Source of the DNA: Novibacillus thermophilus
GTDB taxonomy: Bacteria; Bacillota; Bacilli; Thermoactinomycetales; Novibacillaceae
DNA: 64,000 nt
Reading direction: 5' to 3'
NCBI RefSeq assembly: GCF_002005165.1
Contig: NZ_CP019699.1
Coordinates: forward strand, 2,294,001 to 2,358,000
Part shown: piece after piece, positions 25,473 through 32,737 of the stretch
Layout of the letters: every line of letters begins with the position of its first letter
How positions within the stretch are numbered: position 1 is the stretch's first letter
The notes under the pieces: model-generated
The model's database searches: none
What the model was told of the DNA's origin: nothing
Seen by the model: only the letters and a program-made list of their open reading frames with translations
Translations under genes and position numbers: made by a program

Positions 25473-25498
25473 CAGCCTGCAAATGAGCAGGCTGTTTC
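25473..25498 (+). terminator. Terminator of ylbG
   Basis: CAGCCTG / CAGGCTG stem (25473-25494 with loop) followed by TTTCATT. Confidence 0.65.
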
Positions 25499-25507
25499 AT
25501 TATGACA

Positions 25508-25532
25508 AAATATTTCGTTACACGAAATATTT
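25508..25532. promoter_or_regulatory. Perfect 11-bp palindrome, likely repressor operator
   Basis: AAATATTTCGT (25508-25518), 3-base spacer TAC, ACGAAATATTT (25522-25532). It lies 27 bases before the ATG of the MFS transporter and is AT-rich in a GC-rich surrounding. The shape suits a dimeric regulator of TetR or MarR type; no such gene is adjacent. Confidence 0.65.
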
Positions 25533-25558
25533 ATGAGATGTTAAGGGAGATGCGATGT

Positions 25559-26797
25559 ATGGAGAGATGGAAGCGAAATTTGTGGGTTTTGGCTGTCGCT
25601 CAGTTTTTGGTCATGGGTGCGATGACGATGATCGTGCCGTTTTTGCCGCTTTACTTAAATGAACTGGGCATGACAGACCCTGAAGACGTCCAGTTGTGGG
25701 CCGGATTTATTTTTGGCATCAACTTTTTGTCGGCGTTTGTGGTGTCACCCGTTTGGGGGATGTTAGCTGACAAATACGGGCGCAAGATCATGGTAATCCG
25801 CTCCGGCATCGGCATGTCCATTGCGATCACGTTGATGGGATTGGCCTCCAGCCCGCTCCACCTGCTGATTTTGCGTTTTGTCAACGGGTTGGTTTCAGGT
25901 TTCATTCCGGCTGGAATTTCTCTGACGGCAGCGAACACGCCGAGGGAGAGAGTAGGGTACGCCCTCGGCTTGCTCCAGGCCGGTGCCGTGGCTGGTTCGG
26001 TGATGGGCCCCCTTTTCGGTGGCCTCATGGCGGAGTGGTTTGGCTTTCGCACCATTTTTACGATGACTGGCATTTTGGTGTTTGTAGCTACAATGGTCGT
26101 GTTGTTGATGGTGAGAGAATTGCACAAGCCAGATCCGGCGAACGTGAAAGTGAGCGGCTTCTTCCGTGAAGGTTCGGCTATTTTGCGGAACAGGACCTTG
26201 CTGCCGCTTTTCAGTGTGGCGTTTTTGATCCAATTTGCCATGATGAGCCCCAATCCGCAAATGCCGCTCTTCGTGCAGCAGTTGGGAGCACCAGGGGGTT
26301 ACGTCGTCTTCTTTGCCGGCTTGGTGACGGCCGTCACCGGACTCGCCAACATTGTGGCTTCGCCGCAGCTCGGAAAGCTGGGGGACCGATTCGGTTCCCA
26401 GTACGTGTTGCTCTTGGCTTTGCTCGGGGCGGCTGTTTTCTTTATTCCCCACGCGTTTGTGACGAATGTCTGGCAACTGTTACTGTGCCGCTTTTTGCTC
26501 GGTTTGTTTGTCGGCGGCCTGCTTCCATCGCTCAATTCTCTCGTGCGCCACAATGTTCCCACCGGAAAAGAGAGCACGGCTTACGGATACAGCAACAGCG
26601 CCGTATGTCTGGGCAACATGCTCGGGCCCTTTGTCGGCGGACTGGTGAGCGGCTGGATTGGGATCAGGGGGTTGTTCCTCATCACATCCCTTCTGTTGTT
26701 GCTGAACAGTGTGTGGTTTAGAGTGTCGTTCGGCGCTTCTTTCAAGGGGGAACGGAGAAACCGGAGCAAGCAAAAACAGACGTTGACCCATGTATAA
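25559..26797 (+). CDS. MFS multidrug-type efflux transporter
   Basis: A 412-residue twelve-helix major facilitator protein. It shows the loop 2-3 motif GMLADKYGRKIMVIRSG, the export-type motif C region GLLQAGAVAGSVMGPLFGG, and a second-half repeat GKLGDRFGSQYVLL. It resembles MdtG/YusP-like drug exporters, but the substrate is not known. The start is ATG 25559 (MERWKRNLW) with AAGGGAG 9 bases upstream; the longer frame from 25502 runs across the palindromic operator and has no ribosome-binding site. The palindrome suggests induction by a ligand. Confidence 0.85.
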   Translation: MERWKRNLWVLAVAQFLVMGAMTMIVPFLPLYLNELGMTDPEDVQLWAGFIFGINFLSAFVVSPVWGMLADKYGRKIMVIRSGIGMSIAITLMGLASSPLHLLILRFVNGLVSGFIPAGISLTAANTPRERVGYALGLLQAGAVAGSVMGPLFGGLMAEWFGFRTIFTMTGILVFVATMVVLLMVRELHKPDPANVKVSGFFREGSAILRNRTLLPLFSVAFLIQFAMMSPNPQMPLFVQQLGAPGGYVVFFAGLVTAVTGLANIVASPQLGKLGDRFGSQYVLLLALLGAAVFFIPHAFVTNVWQLLLCRFLLGLFVGGLLPSLNSLVRHNVPTGKESTAYGYSNSAVCLGNMLGPFVGGLVSGWIGIRGLFLITSLLLLLNSVWFRVSFGASFKGERRNRSKQKQTLTHV

Positions 26798-26832
26798 CGG
26801 AGCGTTTTTAAAAGTTAGGCGGAACGTTCGGG

Positions 26833-26871
26833 ATAGGTGCGTATACGAGATAAACGTAGTCTCCATATAGT
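26833..26871 (+). promoter_or_regulatory. Sigma-K-like promoter with upstream ATAGGTG box (yjcZ-type gene)
   Basis: ATAGGTG (26833-26839), then TATACG with AC at 26845-26846, 17 bases, CATATAGT (26864-26871). It aligns base for base in spacing with the promoter at 27104-27142. Sigma-K promoters in B. subtilis have AC-N16/17-CATAnnnTA; the box resembles part of a GerE site. Confidence 0.5.
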
Positions 26872-26907
26872 GTAGTAACTTTGACAGGGAAAGGAGGATG
26901 TTGCGGC

Positions 26908-27015
26908 ATGGCATCTGGATACGGTGGCGGATACGGTTACGGATTTTACAACTATCGCGGTTTGCTCCTGTTGATTCTGTTGATTATCATCTTCTTCTGG
27001 TTTATCTGGAACTAG
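26908..27015 (+). CDS. YjcZ family sporulation microprotein
   Basis: A 35-residue protein: a Gly/Tyr-rich head (MASGYGGGYGYGFYNYRG) and a single hydrophobic tail helix (LLLLILLIIIFFWFIWN). This is the layout of the YjcZ sporulation protein family, small proteins made late in spore formation. ATG 26908 follows AAAGGAGG with a 9-base spacer. The sigma-K-like promoter about 40 bases upstream agrees with mother-cell expression. Confidence 0.85.
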   Translation: MASGYGGGYGYGFYNYRGLLLLILLIIIFFWFIWN

Positions 27016-27103
27016 CCTCTCTTGTCAAAGTACCCGGCAGCTTGGCCGGGTTTTTCTTTTGCTCGGATCACAGGGGTATGAGTGTATAAACGGTCTCCCC
27101 GGT

Positions 27104-27142
27104 ATAGGTGACTATACGGTCCACCGACAGGTCGCATACAAT
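27104..27142 (+). promoter_or_regulatory. Sigma-E/K-like promoter with upstream ATAGGTG box (Gly/Pro-rich gene)
   Basis: GTATAGGT box (27102-27109), TATACG, and CATACAAT (27135-27142), with the same internal distances as the promoter at 26833. The -10 also equals the sigma-E consensus, so either mother-cell sigma factor could use it. Confidence 0.5.
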
Positions 27143-27183
27143 GTGTTGATCCAAATTTCACTAGTCGCGGAGGGGTGGATATA

Positions 27184-27723
27184 TTGTTAAAATCACTGTT
27201 CTTGCAACGCATGAGGAGGGCTCCGTACCCGGGAATCGCGAGATTTGGCCCGGGGCCTGTGGGGCCGCCGGGGTTCAGGTTAAGTCAGGGAATGAGGCCT
27301 GGCAAGAGGCGGGGACCGTTTGGACCCGCTCTAGGCAGACGTCCAGGCCGAGGACCGTTTCCTGGGGGAGAGTTTCAACCGGGAGGGCCTGGATTCGCAG
27401 GAGGCCGTCCACCAGGTGCAGATGGGCCGCCTCCTGGGATTGAACAAGGTCCAGGGGGAGCTGGTCCAGGGTTCGGACCGGAACCGGGACTTCCCTTTAG
27501 CGGGCACGGTCCCGGAGGACCAGGGTTAGAAGCCGGGCCCGGATTTCCCGGCGGGCCAGGAGGCTTTGGCCTCGGAGGATTGCCGCCTGGGGGAGGCGGA
27601 TTGGGTCCTGGCGGTCCGGGATTCGGTCCCGGATTCGCGGGACCGGAAGGTCTAGGTGTTCACGGACCAGAAGAGCCGATCGGTGTACCGGATTTTGATC
27701 CCGACCGCGGTTTGCGCCTTTGA
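27184..27723 (+). CDS. Gly/Pro-rich putative spore coat protein
   Basis: A 179-residue protein, almost entirely low complexity after residue 12: FGPGPVGPPGFRLSQGMRPG and irregular GPG, GGP and PGG runs, ending VPDFDPDRGLRL. Early residues are basic (LLKSLFLQRMRRAPYPG). The repeats are not strict Gly-X-Y, so it is not a classical collagen-like protein. No signal peptide. The start is TTG 27184, 9 bases after GGAGGGG; a GTG at 27175 touches that site. A mother-cell-type promoter and microprotein neighbours suggest a coat or crust component. I know no named homologue. Confidence 0.65.
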   Translation: MLKSLFLQRMRRAPYPGIARFGPGPVGPPGFRLSQGMRPGKRRGPFGPALGRRPGRGPFPGGEFQPGGPGFAGGRPPGADGPPPGIEQGPGGAGPGFGPEPGLPFSGHGPGGPGLEAGPGFPGGPGGFGLGGLPPGGGGLGPGGPGFGPGFAGPEGLGVHGPEEPIGVPDFDPDRGLRL

Positions 27724-27747
27724 ACGAAAATGGAACATCACGTAAAA

Positions 27748-27788
27748 GGAACGCCCGTTGTGTTTTTGGAACGGGCGCTCCTTTTTTC
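27748..27788 (+). terminator. Terminator between Gly/Pro-rich gene and converging microprotein gene
   Basis: GGAACGCCCGTT / AACGGGCGCTCC stem followed by TTTTTTC. Confidence 0.8.
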
Positions 27789-27804
27789 GCGAACTTACAT
27801 CACG

Positions 27805-27978
27805 TCAAAAGCGAACACCGCCGATAAACCAGAATAGGACGATGACCAACAAGATCAGTAAAAGAAGTTTTCTAGGGCTGGAGAAAAAGTCGCTGGACGG
27901 ATACCCCCCTGTCGGGTACGGATAAGGACACGGAAAATCGGTGCCCATTGCGTATATCGCATGATCGTATGGAAACAC
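27805..27978 (-). CDS. 57-residue tail-anchored microprotein
   Basis: A short protein starting at GTG 27978 with AAAGGGGG 8 bases upstream. The head is Tyr/Pro/Gly-rich (MFPYDHAIYAMGTDFPCPYP), followed by SSPRK and one hydrophobic helix (LLLLILLVIVLFWFIGGVRF). Its layout and tail closely resemble the YjcZ-type gene at 26908, though it is longer. It is probably another spore membrane microprotein. An overlapping frame from 28070 looks non-coding. No named family assigned. Confidence 0.65.
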   Translation of the reverse strand: MFPYDHAIYAMGTDFPCPYPYPTGGYPSSDFFSSPRKLLLLILLVIVLFWFIGGVRF

Positions 27979-28237
27979 GTCACATTCCCCCTTTTCACCG
28001 CGTTGAATGTATTGAGAACCGCGTGCAGCTCGGAACCGGCGAACGTCATGAAACAGCGTCTCCGGGACATGATGTCGCGTCTACCCGTAGTCTGAGCGGA
28101 CAGAATGTATTTTCAGTATACAGAGTATGTCTTAAAACCGTCACCTGTCATGAACAATTGCAAAGTATTCTAAAACGGGCGCAGAACCGAATGCTGTGAT
28201 AATATAGGGACGTAGTGTTGTGAAAGGAGAACGAGAG

Positions 28238-28963
28238 ATGGAACTGAAGAAATATGCTGACTACGATCAGATGAGCGAGGCTGTGGCAAAGGAAATTGCG
28301 GCGCACGTCCGCCGTCACCCGCGCACCGTTCTCGGGTTGGCTACAGGGAGCACACCGATCGGACTGTACCGCGAACTCATCCGACACCACAGGGAAGAAC
28401 AGCTGGATTTTTCAGAAGTGATCACGTTTAACTTGGACGAGTATTACGGGATTCAATCGGATCACCCGCAAAGTTATCACCGGTTTATGCAGGACCACTT
28501 TTTTGCACACGTGAATATTCCGGAACAACACATTCACATTCCGGAGAGCCAACCGGAGGACGTACAGTCGTACTGTCGCCGTTACGATGAGATGATTGAA
28601 GAGGCAGGCGGTATCGACATTCAAATACTGGGGATCGGCTCTAACGGCCATATCGGCTTCAACGAACCGGCAGAAGAACTTCAACTGCATACGCACCAAG
28701 TGCAGCTGGCGCCTTCTACGATTGAGGCAAACTCCCGGTTCTTTTCCAGTCGAGATGAAGTGCCGCGATCGGCGATTACGATGGGGATGCGTTCGATTCT
28801 GAAAGCCCGGCGCATCTTTTTGTTGGCCAGCGGAGAAGGAAAAGCGCCGATTGTGAAAAAGTTGATGAAACCTGCCATTTCGACACGCCTTCCCGCTAGT
28901 TTGCTCTGGTTGCACGACAATGTCCAAATCTGTGTAGACGGCGCAGCGGCTCAATTATTATAA
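28238..28963 (+). CDS. nagB: Glucosamine-6-phosphate deaminase
   Basis: A 241-residue enzyme converting glucosamine 6-phosphate to fructose 6-phosphate and ammonia. Diagnostic parts: LGLATGSTPIGLY (phosphate binding), FNLDEYYG with Asp67, GIGSNGHIGFNEPA, and the C-terminal PASLLWLHDNV. Start ATG 28238 behind AAAGGAG; a GTG six codons upstream lies on that site. nagA and a NagR regulator are not adjacent. The 259 bases before it contain no convincing gene; GTGATAATAT just upstream (28193-28202) may be an extended -10. Confidence 0.92.
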   Translation: MELKKYADYDQMSEAVAKEIAAHVRRHPRTVLGLATGSTPIGLYRELIRHHREEQLDFSEVITFNLDEYYGIQSDHPQSYHRFMQDHFFAHVNIPEQHIHIPESQPEDVQSYCRRYDEMIEEAGGIDIQILGIGSNGHIGFNEPAEELQLHTHQVQLAPSTIEANSRFFSSRDEVPRSAITMGMRSILKARRIFLLASGEGKAPIVKKLMKPAISTRLPASLLWLHDNVQICVDGAAAQLL

Positions 28964-29003
28964 TAAGGTGAACACCACCTCGAACAGGAGGGGGCACAGC
29001 TAG

Positions 29004-29426
29004 ATGGCACACCACCACTCCACTGAGCACTTCGTCCCGGCTGTGCTGCGTCTGTTGCAGCATTTACAGCGGGATGCCTCTACGCCTAAAGGGGAACGGA
29101 CGATTTTACAACAGTTCAACAAAAAAATTGAGCGTGTAGGCGGGAAACACGAATTTATCGAAAAGCTGCGCCTCATGTACGATTACTTTATCGACCCCCA
29201 CACGAGCAGGAAACAGAAGGTGTGGATCGGCGCGGCGCTGTTGTACTTCATCATGCCCATGGACGTCATCGTCGACGTCGTACCCGGCTTGGGGTGGTTG
29301 GACGACGGAGTTGCGGCGCTGTTTGTGTGGAACTTGATGAGACATGAGATGAACCGTTATGAGCGTCGCCGGAAGAAAGAACACGAGGGCGTCGATTGTC
29401 GGCAACGGACCATTAACAGCGGATAG
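29004..29426 (+). CDS. DUF1232 (YkvA-like) protein
   Basis: A 140-residue protein with a DUF1232 domain: SRKQKVWIGAALLYFIMPMDVIVDVVPGLGWLDDGVAALFVW, one or two hydrophobic helices with the DxxPxxG-like core. The N-terminus is His-rich (MAHHHSTEH), the C-terminus basic. Function of the domain is unknown. ATG 29004 follows AGGAGGGGG. It lies 40 bases after nagB and 55 bases before minD on the same strand. Confidence 0.75.
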   Translation: MAHHHSTEHFVPAVLRLLQHLQRDASTPKGERTILQQFNKKIERVGGKHEFIEKLRLMYDYFIDPHTSRKQKVWIGAALLYFIMPMDVIVDVVPGLGWLDDGVAALFVWNLMRHEMNRYERRRKKEHEGVDCRQRTINSG

Positions 29427-29481
29427 TGGCGTTATGAATCATAGAAGGAAATCTTTTATGGAGAAAGGAGACCGGGAAAAC

Positions 29482-30282
29482 ATGAGTCATGAGTCGGTGG
29501 CGATTACGGTTACGAGCGGCAAAGGCGGCGTCGGCAAATCGACAACGGTCGCGTCTGTCGGCATGGGTTTGGCCCGTTTAGGAAAAAAAGTGTGTTTGAT
29601 GGACACGGATATCGGACTGAGAAAATTGGATTTAATGTTAGGTGTGGAGAATCGCATCGTATACGATCTCGTGGATGTCATCGAGGGAACGTGTAAGCTA
29701 AGACAGGCCCTCGTCCGGCACAAACAGTATACGGAATTGGCTTTACTCCCTGCGGCTCAAACGCGCTACAAGGAAGAAGTGACGCCGGAGCAGGTGAAAC
29801 GTGTCGTCGACGAGCTCCGCGCAGATTTTGATTACATACTGATCGATTCGCCGGCTGGAATCGAAGGGGGATTCCGCAACGCCATTGCACCGGCAGACCG
29901 GGCCATACTCGTCGTCAATCCGGAAATTCCGTCAGTGCGCGATTCCGACCGAGTCATCGGGTTGTTGGAAGCGGCGGAATTGAGTGAACTGAACCTCATC
30001 ATTAACCGAGTTCAGCCGCGAATGGTGGAAGAAGGCGACATGTTGAGTGTGGAACGGGTCCAAAACCATTTAGCCATTCGTCTACTCGGTGTGGTTCCAG
30101 AAGACAAGCGCATTATCCGCTCTTCCAATACGGGAGAACCGGTTATCGCCGATGAGAAATCTCTTGCAGGACAAGCCTTCTTCAATATTGCGCGCCGCAT
30201 GACGGGTGAAGAGGTGCCGTTTCTCGATTTGGAAGAGCGCGGCTTAATTTCAAAATTGAAGCGAATCTTCAGCACGGCTTAG
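29482..30282 (+). CDS. minD: Septum site-determining ATPase MinD
   Basis: A 266-residue ParA/MinD ATPase that recruits MinC to block misplaced division. The deviant Walker A SGKGGVGKST, switch I MDTDIGLRKLDLMLG, Walker B DYILIDSPAGIEGGF, and the membrane-targeting amphipathic C-terminus LISKLKRIFSTA are all present. ATG 29482 has AAAGGAG upstream; longer starts at 29359 or 29458 add nothing conserved. minE follows directly, minC is not in this window. In B. subtilis minD is next to minC and no minE exists, so this arrangement is notable. Confidence 0.92.
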   Translation: MSHESVAITVTSGKGGVGKSTTVASVGMGLARLGKKVCLMDTDIGLRKLDLMLGVENRIVYDLVDVIEGTCKLRQALVRHKQYTELALLPAAQTRYKEEVTPEQVKRVVDELRADFDYILIDSPAGIEGGFRNAIAPADRAILVVNPEIPSVRDSDRVIGLLEAAELSELNLIINRVQPRMVEEGDMLSVERVQNHLAIRLLGVVPEDKRIIRSSNTGEPVIADEKSLAGQAFFNIARRMTGEEVPFLDLEERGLISKLKRIFSTA

Positions 30283-30315
30283 CCGCGATGCTGAAATGTT
30301 TGGGGAGGGGAGCGC

Positions 30316-30609
30316 GTGAATTTTATCAAGCGTATACTCGGACAGAAAGAACGCTCTGCCGACAAGGCAGATGACCGCTTGTCGCTCGTGTTAAACTACC
30401 AGAGGCTGCAGATTGACGAGAACCGATTGGAAGAATTCGAACGACGGCTCATTGAATTGTGTGAGGAATTCGGTTACGACGTGATCGGGCAAGTCGAAGT
30501 GCGACCGCAACACGTCTCCCGCAAGACTGTCCTCAATGCAAACATACCCGTGAAGATGCGCGGTGATTCAGACGTTGAAGCAGAAGTGAGGCGGGCTCGC
30601 GGCCTGTAA
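30316..30609 (+). CDS. minE: Cell division topological specificity factor MinE
   Basis: A 97-residue MinE-like protein. The N-terminal amphipathic stretch (MNFIKRILGQKE) is the membrane anchor; residues 20-35 (DRLSLVLNYQRLQIDEN) match the MinD-binding region; the C-terminal part (RLIELCEEFGYDVIG...VLNANIPVKM) matches the dimeric topological domain. It stimulates MinD ATPase and drives pole-to-pole oscillation in species that have it. GTG 30316 behind GGGAGGGG. The 33-base distance to minD indicates one operon. Confidence 0.85.
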   Translation: MNFIKRILGQKERSADKADDRLSLVLNYQRLQIDENRLEEFERRLIELCEEFGYDVIGQVEVRPQHVSRKTVLNANIPVKMRGDSDVEAEVRRARGL

Positions 30610-30719
30610 TGTTTTTCAAAAACGCGTATAAAAAGGGCGTCAATGGGGAAAAATGGATGCCAATCCTATCATCTCTTTCTACTCATGACCGTATGGATTA
30701 AGAGATTCGGGGTGGGCCC

Positions 30720-31115
30720 ATGTCCAACCTATACACGCCAGATTGCTCGGCAGAAGCAGCCGTGTCGAAAGATTCCATTCTTCTCCAGATGACGTCTCTC
30801 TATCGGCAGACAAATCGGTGCCTCCCGATTGTGTGGAGTCGTCTCGTGTTGCCGATCCTGAAAGCCCGCATGAAAGACAAAACGGTTCAGCGCGTCACCT
30901 GTTCCGAACAGGAGTTGGACGACGAACTGAAAACGGTGATCCATGATCCCGTCGCACGCCTTGCGGCCATGCGCCTGTTACAGCGTTACGATTACATCCG
31001 TGTGAGCCCTGGAGGACGCTGGACAGCTGGAACGCGGCTTTGGCAAGAAGTGGATGCTCGCCGCATGATGGAGGCGCTCGCAGGTCAACAGGCGACAGAT
31101 GGCCGTGCACATTAA
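30720..31115 (+). CDS. Hypothetical protein, 131 residues
   Basis: A soluble, mostly helical protein with no signal or membrane segment (MSNLYTPDCSAEAAVSKDS...). The C-terminal half (ELDDELKTVIHDPVARLAAMRLLQRYDYIRVSPGGRW) could form a small winged-helix-like fold with a beta-hairpin. I do not recognise a family. Start ATG 30720 has GGGTGGG 5 bases upstream. It follows minE by 110 bases; co-transcription is possible. Confidence 0.55.
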   Translation: MSNLYTPDCSAEAAVSKDSILLQMTSLYRQTNRCLPIVWSRLVLPILKARMKDKTVQRVTCSEQELDDELKTVIHDPVARLAAMRLLQRYDYIRVSPGGRWTAGTRLWQEVDARRMMEALAGQQATDGRAH

Positions 31116-31152
31116 GGGTGTGCTGTTTTTTTCTACCTGTTTTCGAGTGGCG

Positions 31153-31181
31153 GAAGGATTTTTGGCGATGATCGCGAATAG
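31153..31181 (+). promoter_or_regulatory. Sigma-H-like promoter
   Basis: GAAGGATT (31153-31160) and GAAT (31176-31179) match the B. subtilis sigma-H pattern RnAGGAWW-N11/12-RnnGAAT except for the R. It lies about 65 bases before the 55-residue gene. Confidence 0.4.
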
Positions 31182-31244
31182 AATAATAGGGGTAAATGAA
31201 GGAGTGCGCCAGAATGTAAGTGATTTCACGCGGGAGGTATGGGA

Positions 31245-31412
31245 ATGGAGACGAAAGCCGATATTGAGCGCTTGATCAGACACAAGCGGGAGCAGCTGAA
31301 TTTAGCTATCGAGCGGCACGAGTTTTTGGAACAGTATGAACTGAAGCAAGAGATTGAGGACTTGTTAAAAAAGTGCGAGAAATCGAGTGAAGCTTTTGCC
31401 GCGAATCTTTAG
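31245..31412 (+). CDS. 55-residue coiled-coil-like small protein
   Basis: A highly charged helical peptide (METKADIERLIRHKREQLNL... then ELKQEIEDLLKKCEKSSEAF). Heptad-like spacing of Leu and Ile suggests a short coiled coil or two-helix hairpin, like a UvrB/UvrC-type motif or a Spo0E-type phosphatase, but the Spo0E SQELD signature is absent. ATG 31245 lies 7 bases after GGGAGG. A sigma-H-like promoter upstream and a terminator downstream make it a self-contained unit, probably switched on at the start of sporulation (inference). Confidence 0.6.
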   Translation: METKADIERLIRHKREQLNLAIERHEFLEQYELKQEIEDLLKKCEKSSEAFAANL

Positions 31413-31425
31413 CGGGTGAACGAAG

Positions 31426-31455
31426 GCGGTGTTCCCAAACGGGGCACCGCTTTTT
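31426..31455 (+). terminator. Terminator of the 55-residue gene
   Basis: GCGGTG..CCC / GGGG.CACCGC hairpin followed by TTTTT. Confidence 0.85.
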
Positions 31456-31545
31456 ACGTTTCTGCCCATTTTTAGGATAACTGTGCCTTCACCCAGGGCG
31501 GGTGCATAAAATGGCGTTGACAAATGCACGAGGAGGGCAAATGTC

Positions 31546-31785
31546 ATGTTCACGAACTATAAATATTGGTACCCGTATATTAGCCCGTTTGACCCTTGTC
31601 CGCCTAGACGTGTCAAAAGGTATGTCACGCCGCCCAACCTGTACCTCGGCTTTCAACCGCCGAACATGCCCCAGTTTAAACCGCGTGAAGCGCTGTTCAA
31701 GGGAACACTGTGGCCAGCCCTGTTCAGTCCTTATGCCAGCGCTTATCGAGACAGGAGGGAGTTCTGTGGCACACGCGATGCCTAA
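31546..31785 (+). CDS. cotJA: Spore coat-associated protein CotJA
   Basis: A 79-residue coat protein: YISPFDPCPPRRVKRYVTPP, then FQPPNMPQFKPREALFKGTLWPALFSPY, the invariant CotJA pattern. In B. subtilis CotJA and CotJC interact in the coat and are made in the mother cell under sigma-E. ATG 31546 follows GAGGAGG. A CATAAAAT element at 31505-31512 could be the sigma-E -10. The stop overlaps the cotJB start by 20 bases. Confidence 0.92.
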   Translation: MFTNYKYWYPYISPFDPCPPRRVKRYVTPPNLYLGFQPPNMPQFKPREALFKGTLWPALFSPYASAYRDRREFCGTRDA

Positions 31786-32029
31786 AGCGTACTACCGACT
31801 GTTGGAGGAGTTGCAGGCTGTTGACTTTGTGTTGGTGGAATTGAATCTCTATCTAGATACTCATCCGCAAGACCTGAATGCATTGAAACAGTACAACCGC
31901 TTTGCGCAGGAGCGCAAAAAGATTGCGGGCGAATTTGAGTCGCGGTTTGGCCCTTTGCAACATTTCGGTCACAGTTACTCAAGGTTTCCGTGGAAGTGGG
32001 TGGAGCCGCCGTGGCCGTGGCAAGTGTGA
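31766..32029 (+). CDS. cotJB: Spore coat protein CotJB
   Basis: An 87-residue coat protein (YYRLLEELQAVDFVLVELNLYLDTHPQDLNAL...). CotJB is helical and Trp-rich at its end (WKWVEPPWPW). GTG 31766 with AGGAGGG 6 bases upstream, inside the end of cotJA; the frame open to 31502 upstream is only a shadow of cotJA. Second gene of the cotJ operon. Confidence 0.9.
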   Translation: MAHAMPKAYYRLLEELQAVDFVLVELNLYLDTHPQDLNALKQYNRFAQERKKIAGEFESRFGPLQHFGHSYSRFPWKWVEPPWPWQV

Positions 32030-32109
32030 CTCACCTGAGGTGACCAAACGAGAAATACCGATTGACCGTTCACGCTTTCACAAAAAAGACGAAGAGGAGG
32101 AAACCGAAC

Positions 32110-32679
32110 GTGTGGATTTATGAAAAAAAATTACAGTATCCGGTGCGAGTGAGCACGTGTAACCCCCAACTGGCAAAATGGCTCATCGAGCAATACGGTG
32201 GGGCCGACGGTGAACTGTCAGCAGCCTTGCGGTACTTAAACCAGCGGTATTCGGTTCCCGACAAAGTGGTCGGCATTTTAACCGACATCGGCACAGAGGA
32301 ATTCGCCCACCTGGAAATGATTGCGACGATGATTTACAAACTGACCAAAGACGCCACCCCGGAGCAAATGAAAGAAGCGGGGTTAGGTGGCCGCTACACG
32401 GATCACGACCTGGCGATGTTTTACGAAAATACGGATCGGACCCCGTGGACGGCGGCGTACATCCAGGCCAAAGGCGATCCTATCGCCGATTTGTACGAAG
32501 ACATTGCGGCAGAGGAAAAAGCGCGTGCCACCTACCAGTGGATTATCGACTTGTCCGACGATCCCGATTTGAATGACGGTCTCAAGTTTTTGCGGGAACG
32601 GGAAGTCGTCCACTCCCAGCGTTTCCGGGAAGCAGTGGAGATTTTGAAAGAGGAGCGCGACCGCAAAAAATTCTTTTAA
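32110..32679 (+). CDS. cotJC: Spore coat protein CotJC, manganese catalase-like
   Basis: A 189-residue ferritin-fold protein related to Mn-catalase. Two ExxH-type metal ligand sets are visible: TEEFAHLEMIATMIYKL and AAEEKARATYQW...REVVHSQRF. It may remove hydrogen peroxide in the coat. GTG 32110 (VWIYEKKLQYPVRV) lies 9 bases after GAGGAGG; the longer frame from 32062 is a basic leader unlike CotJC. It closes the cotJABC operon and converges on the anti-sigma gene. Confidence 0.92.
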   Translation: MWIYEKKLQYPVRVSTCNPQLAKWLIEQYGGADGELSAALRYLNQRYSVPDKVVGILTDIGTEEFAHLEMIATMIYKLTKDATPEQMKEAGLGGRYTDHDLAMFYENTDRTPWTAAYIQAKGDPIADLYEDIAAEEKARATYQWIIDLSDDPDLNDGLKFLREREVVHSQRFREAVEILKEERDRKKFF

Positions 32680-32737
32680 ATGGGTGCCGTCGGATGTCAT
32701 GTTGGGTCATCGCTTCACACCGGAAAAGAAGGGAGCC

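Noticed and set aside
27184-27723. Collagen-like (BclA-type) protein
   Set aside because: Gly spacing is irregular rather than Gly-X-Y and there is no C-terminal trimerisation domain.
28117-28126. CAGTATACAG near nagB as a GntR operator like the one at 54523
   Set aside because: The palindrome is imperfect and does not resemble the known NagR site; a single half-match is not enough.
27948-28199. Plus-strand open frame upstream of nagB
   Set aside because: No ribosome-binding site and non-protein-like composition; it covers the divergent promoter area of nagB and the 57-residue gene.
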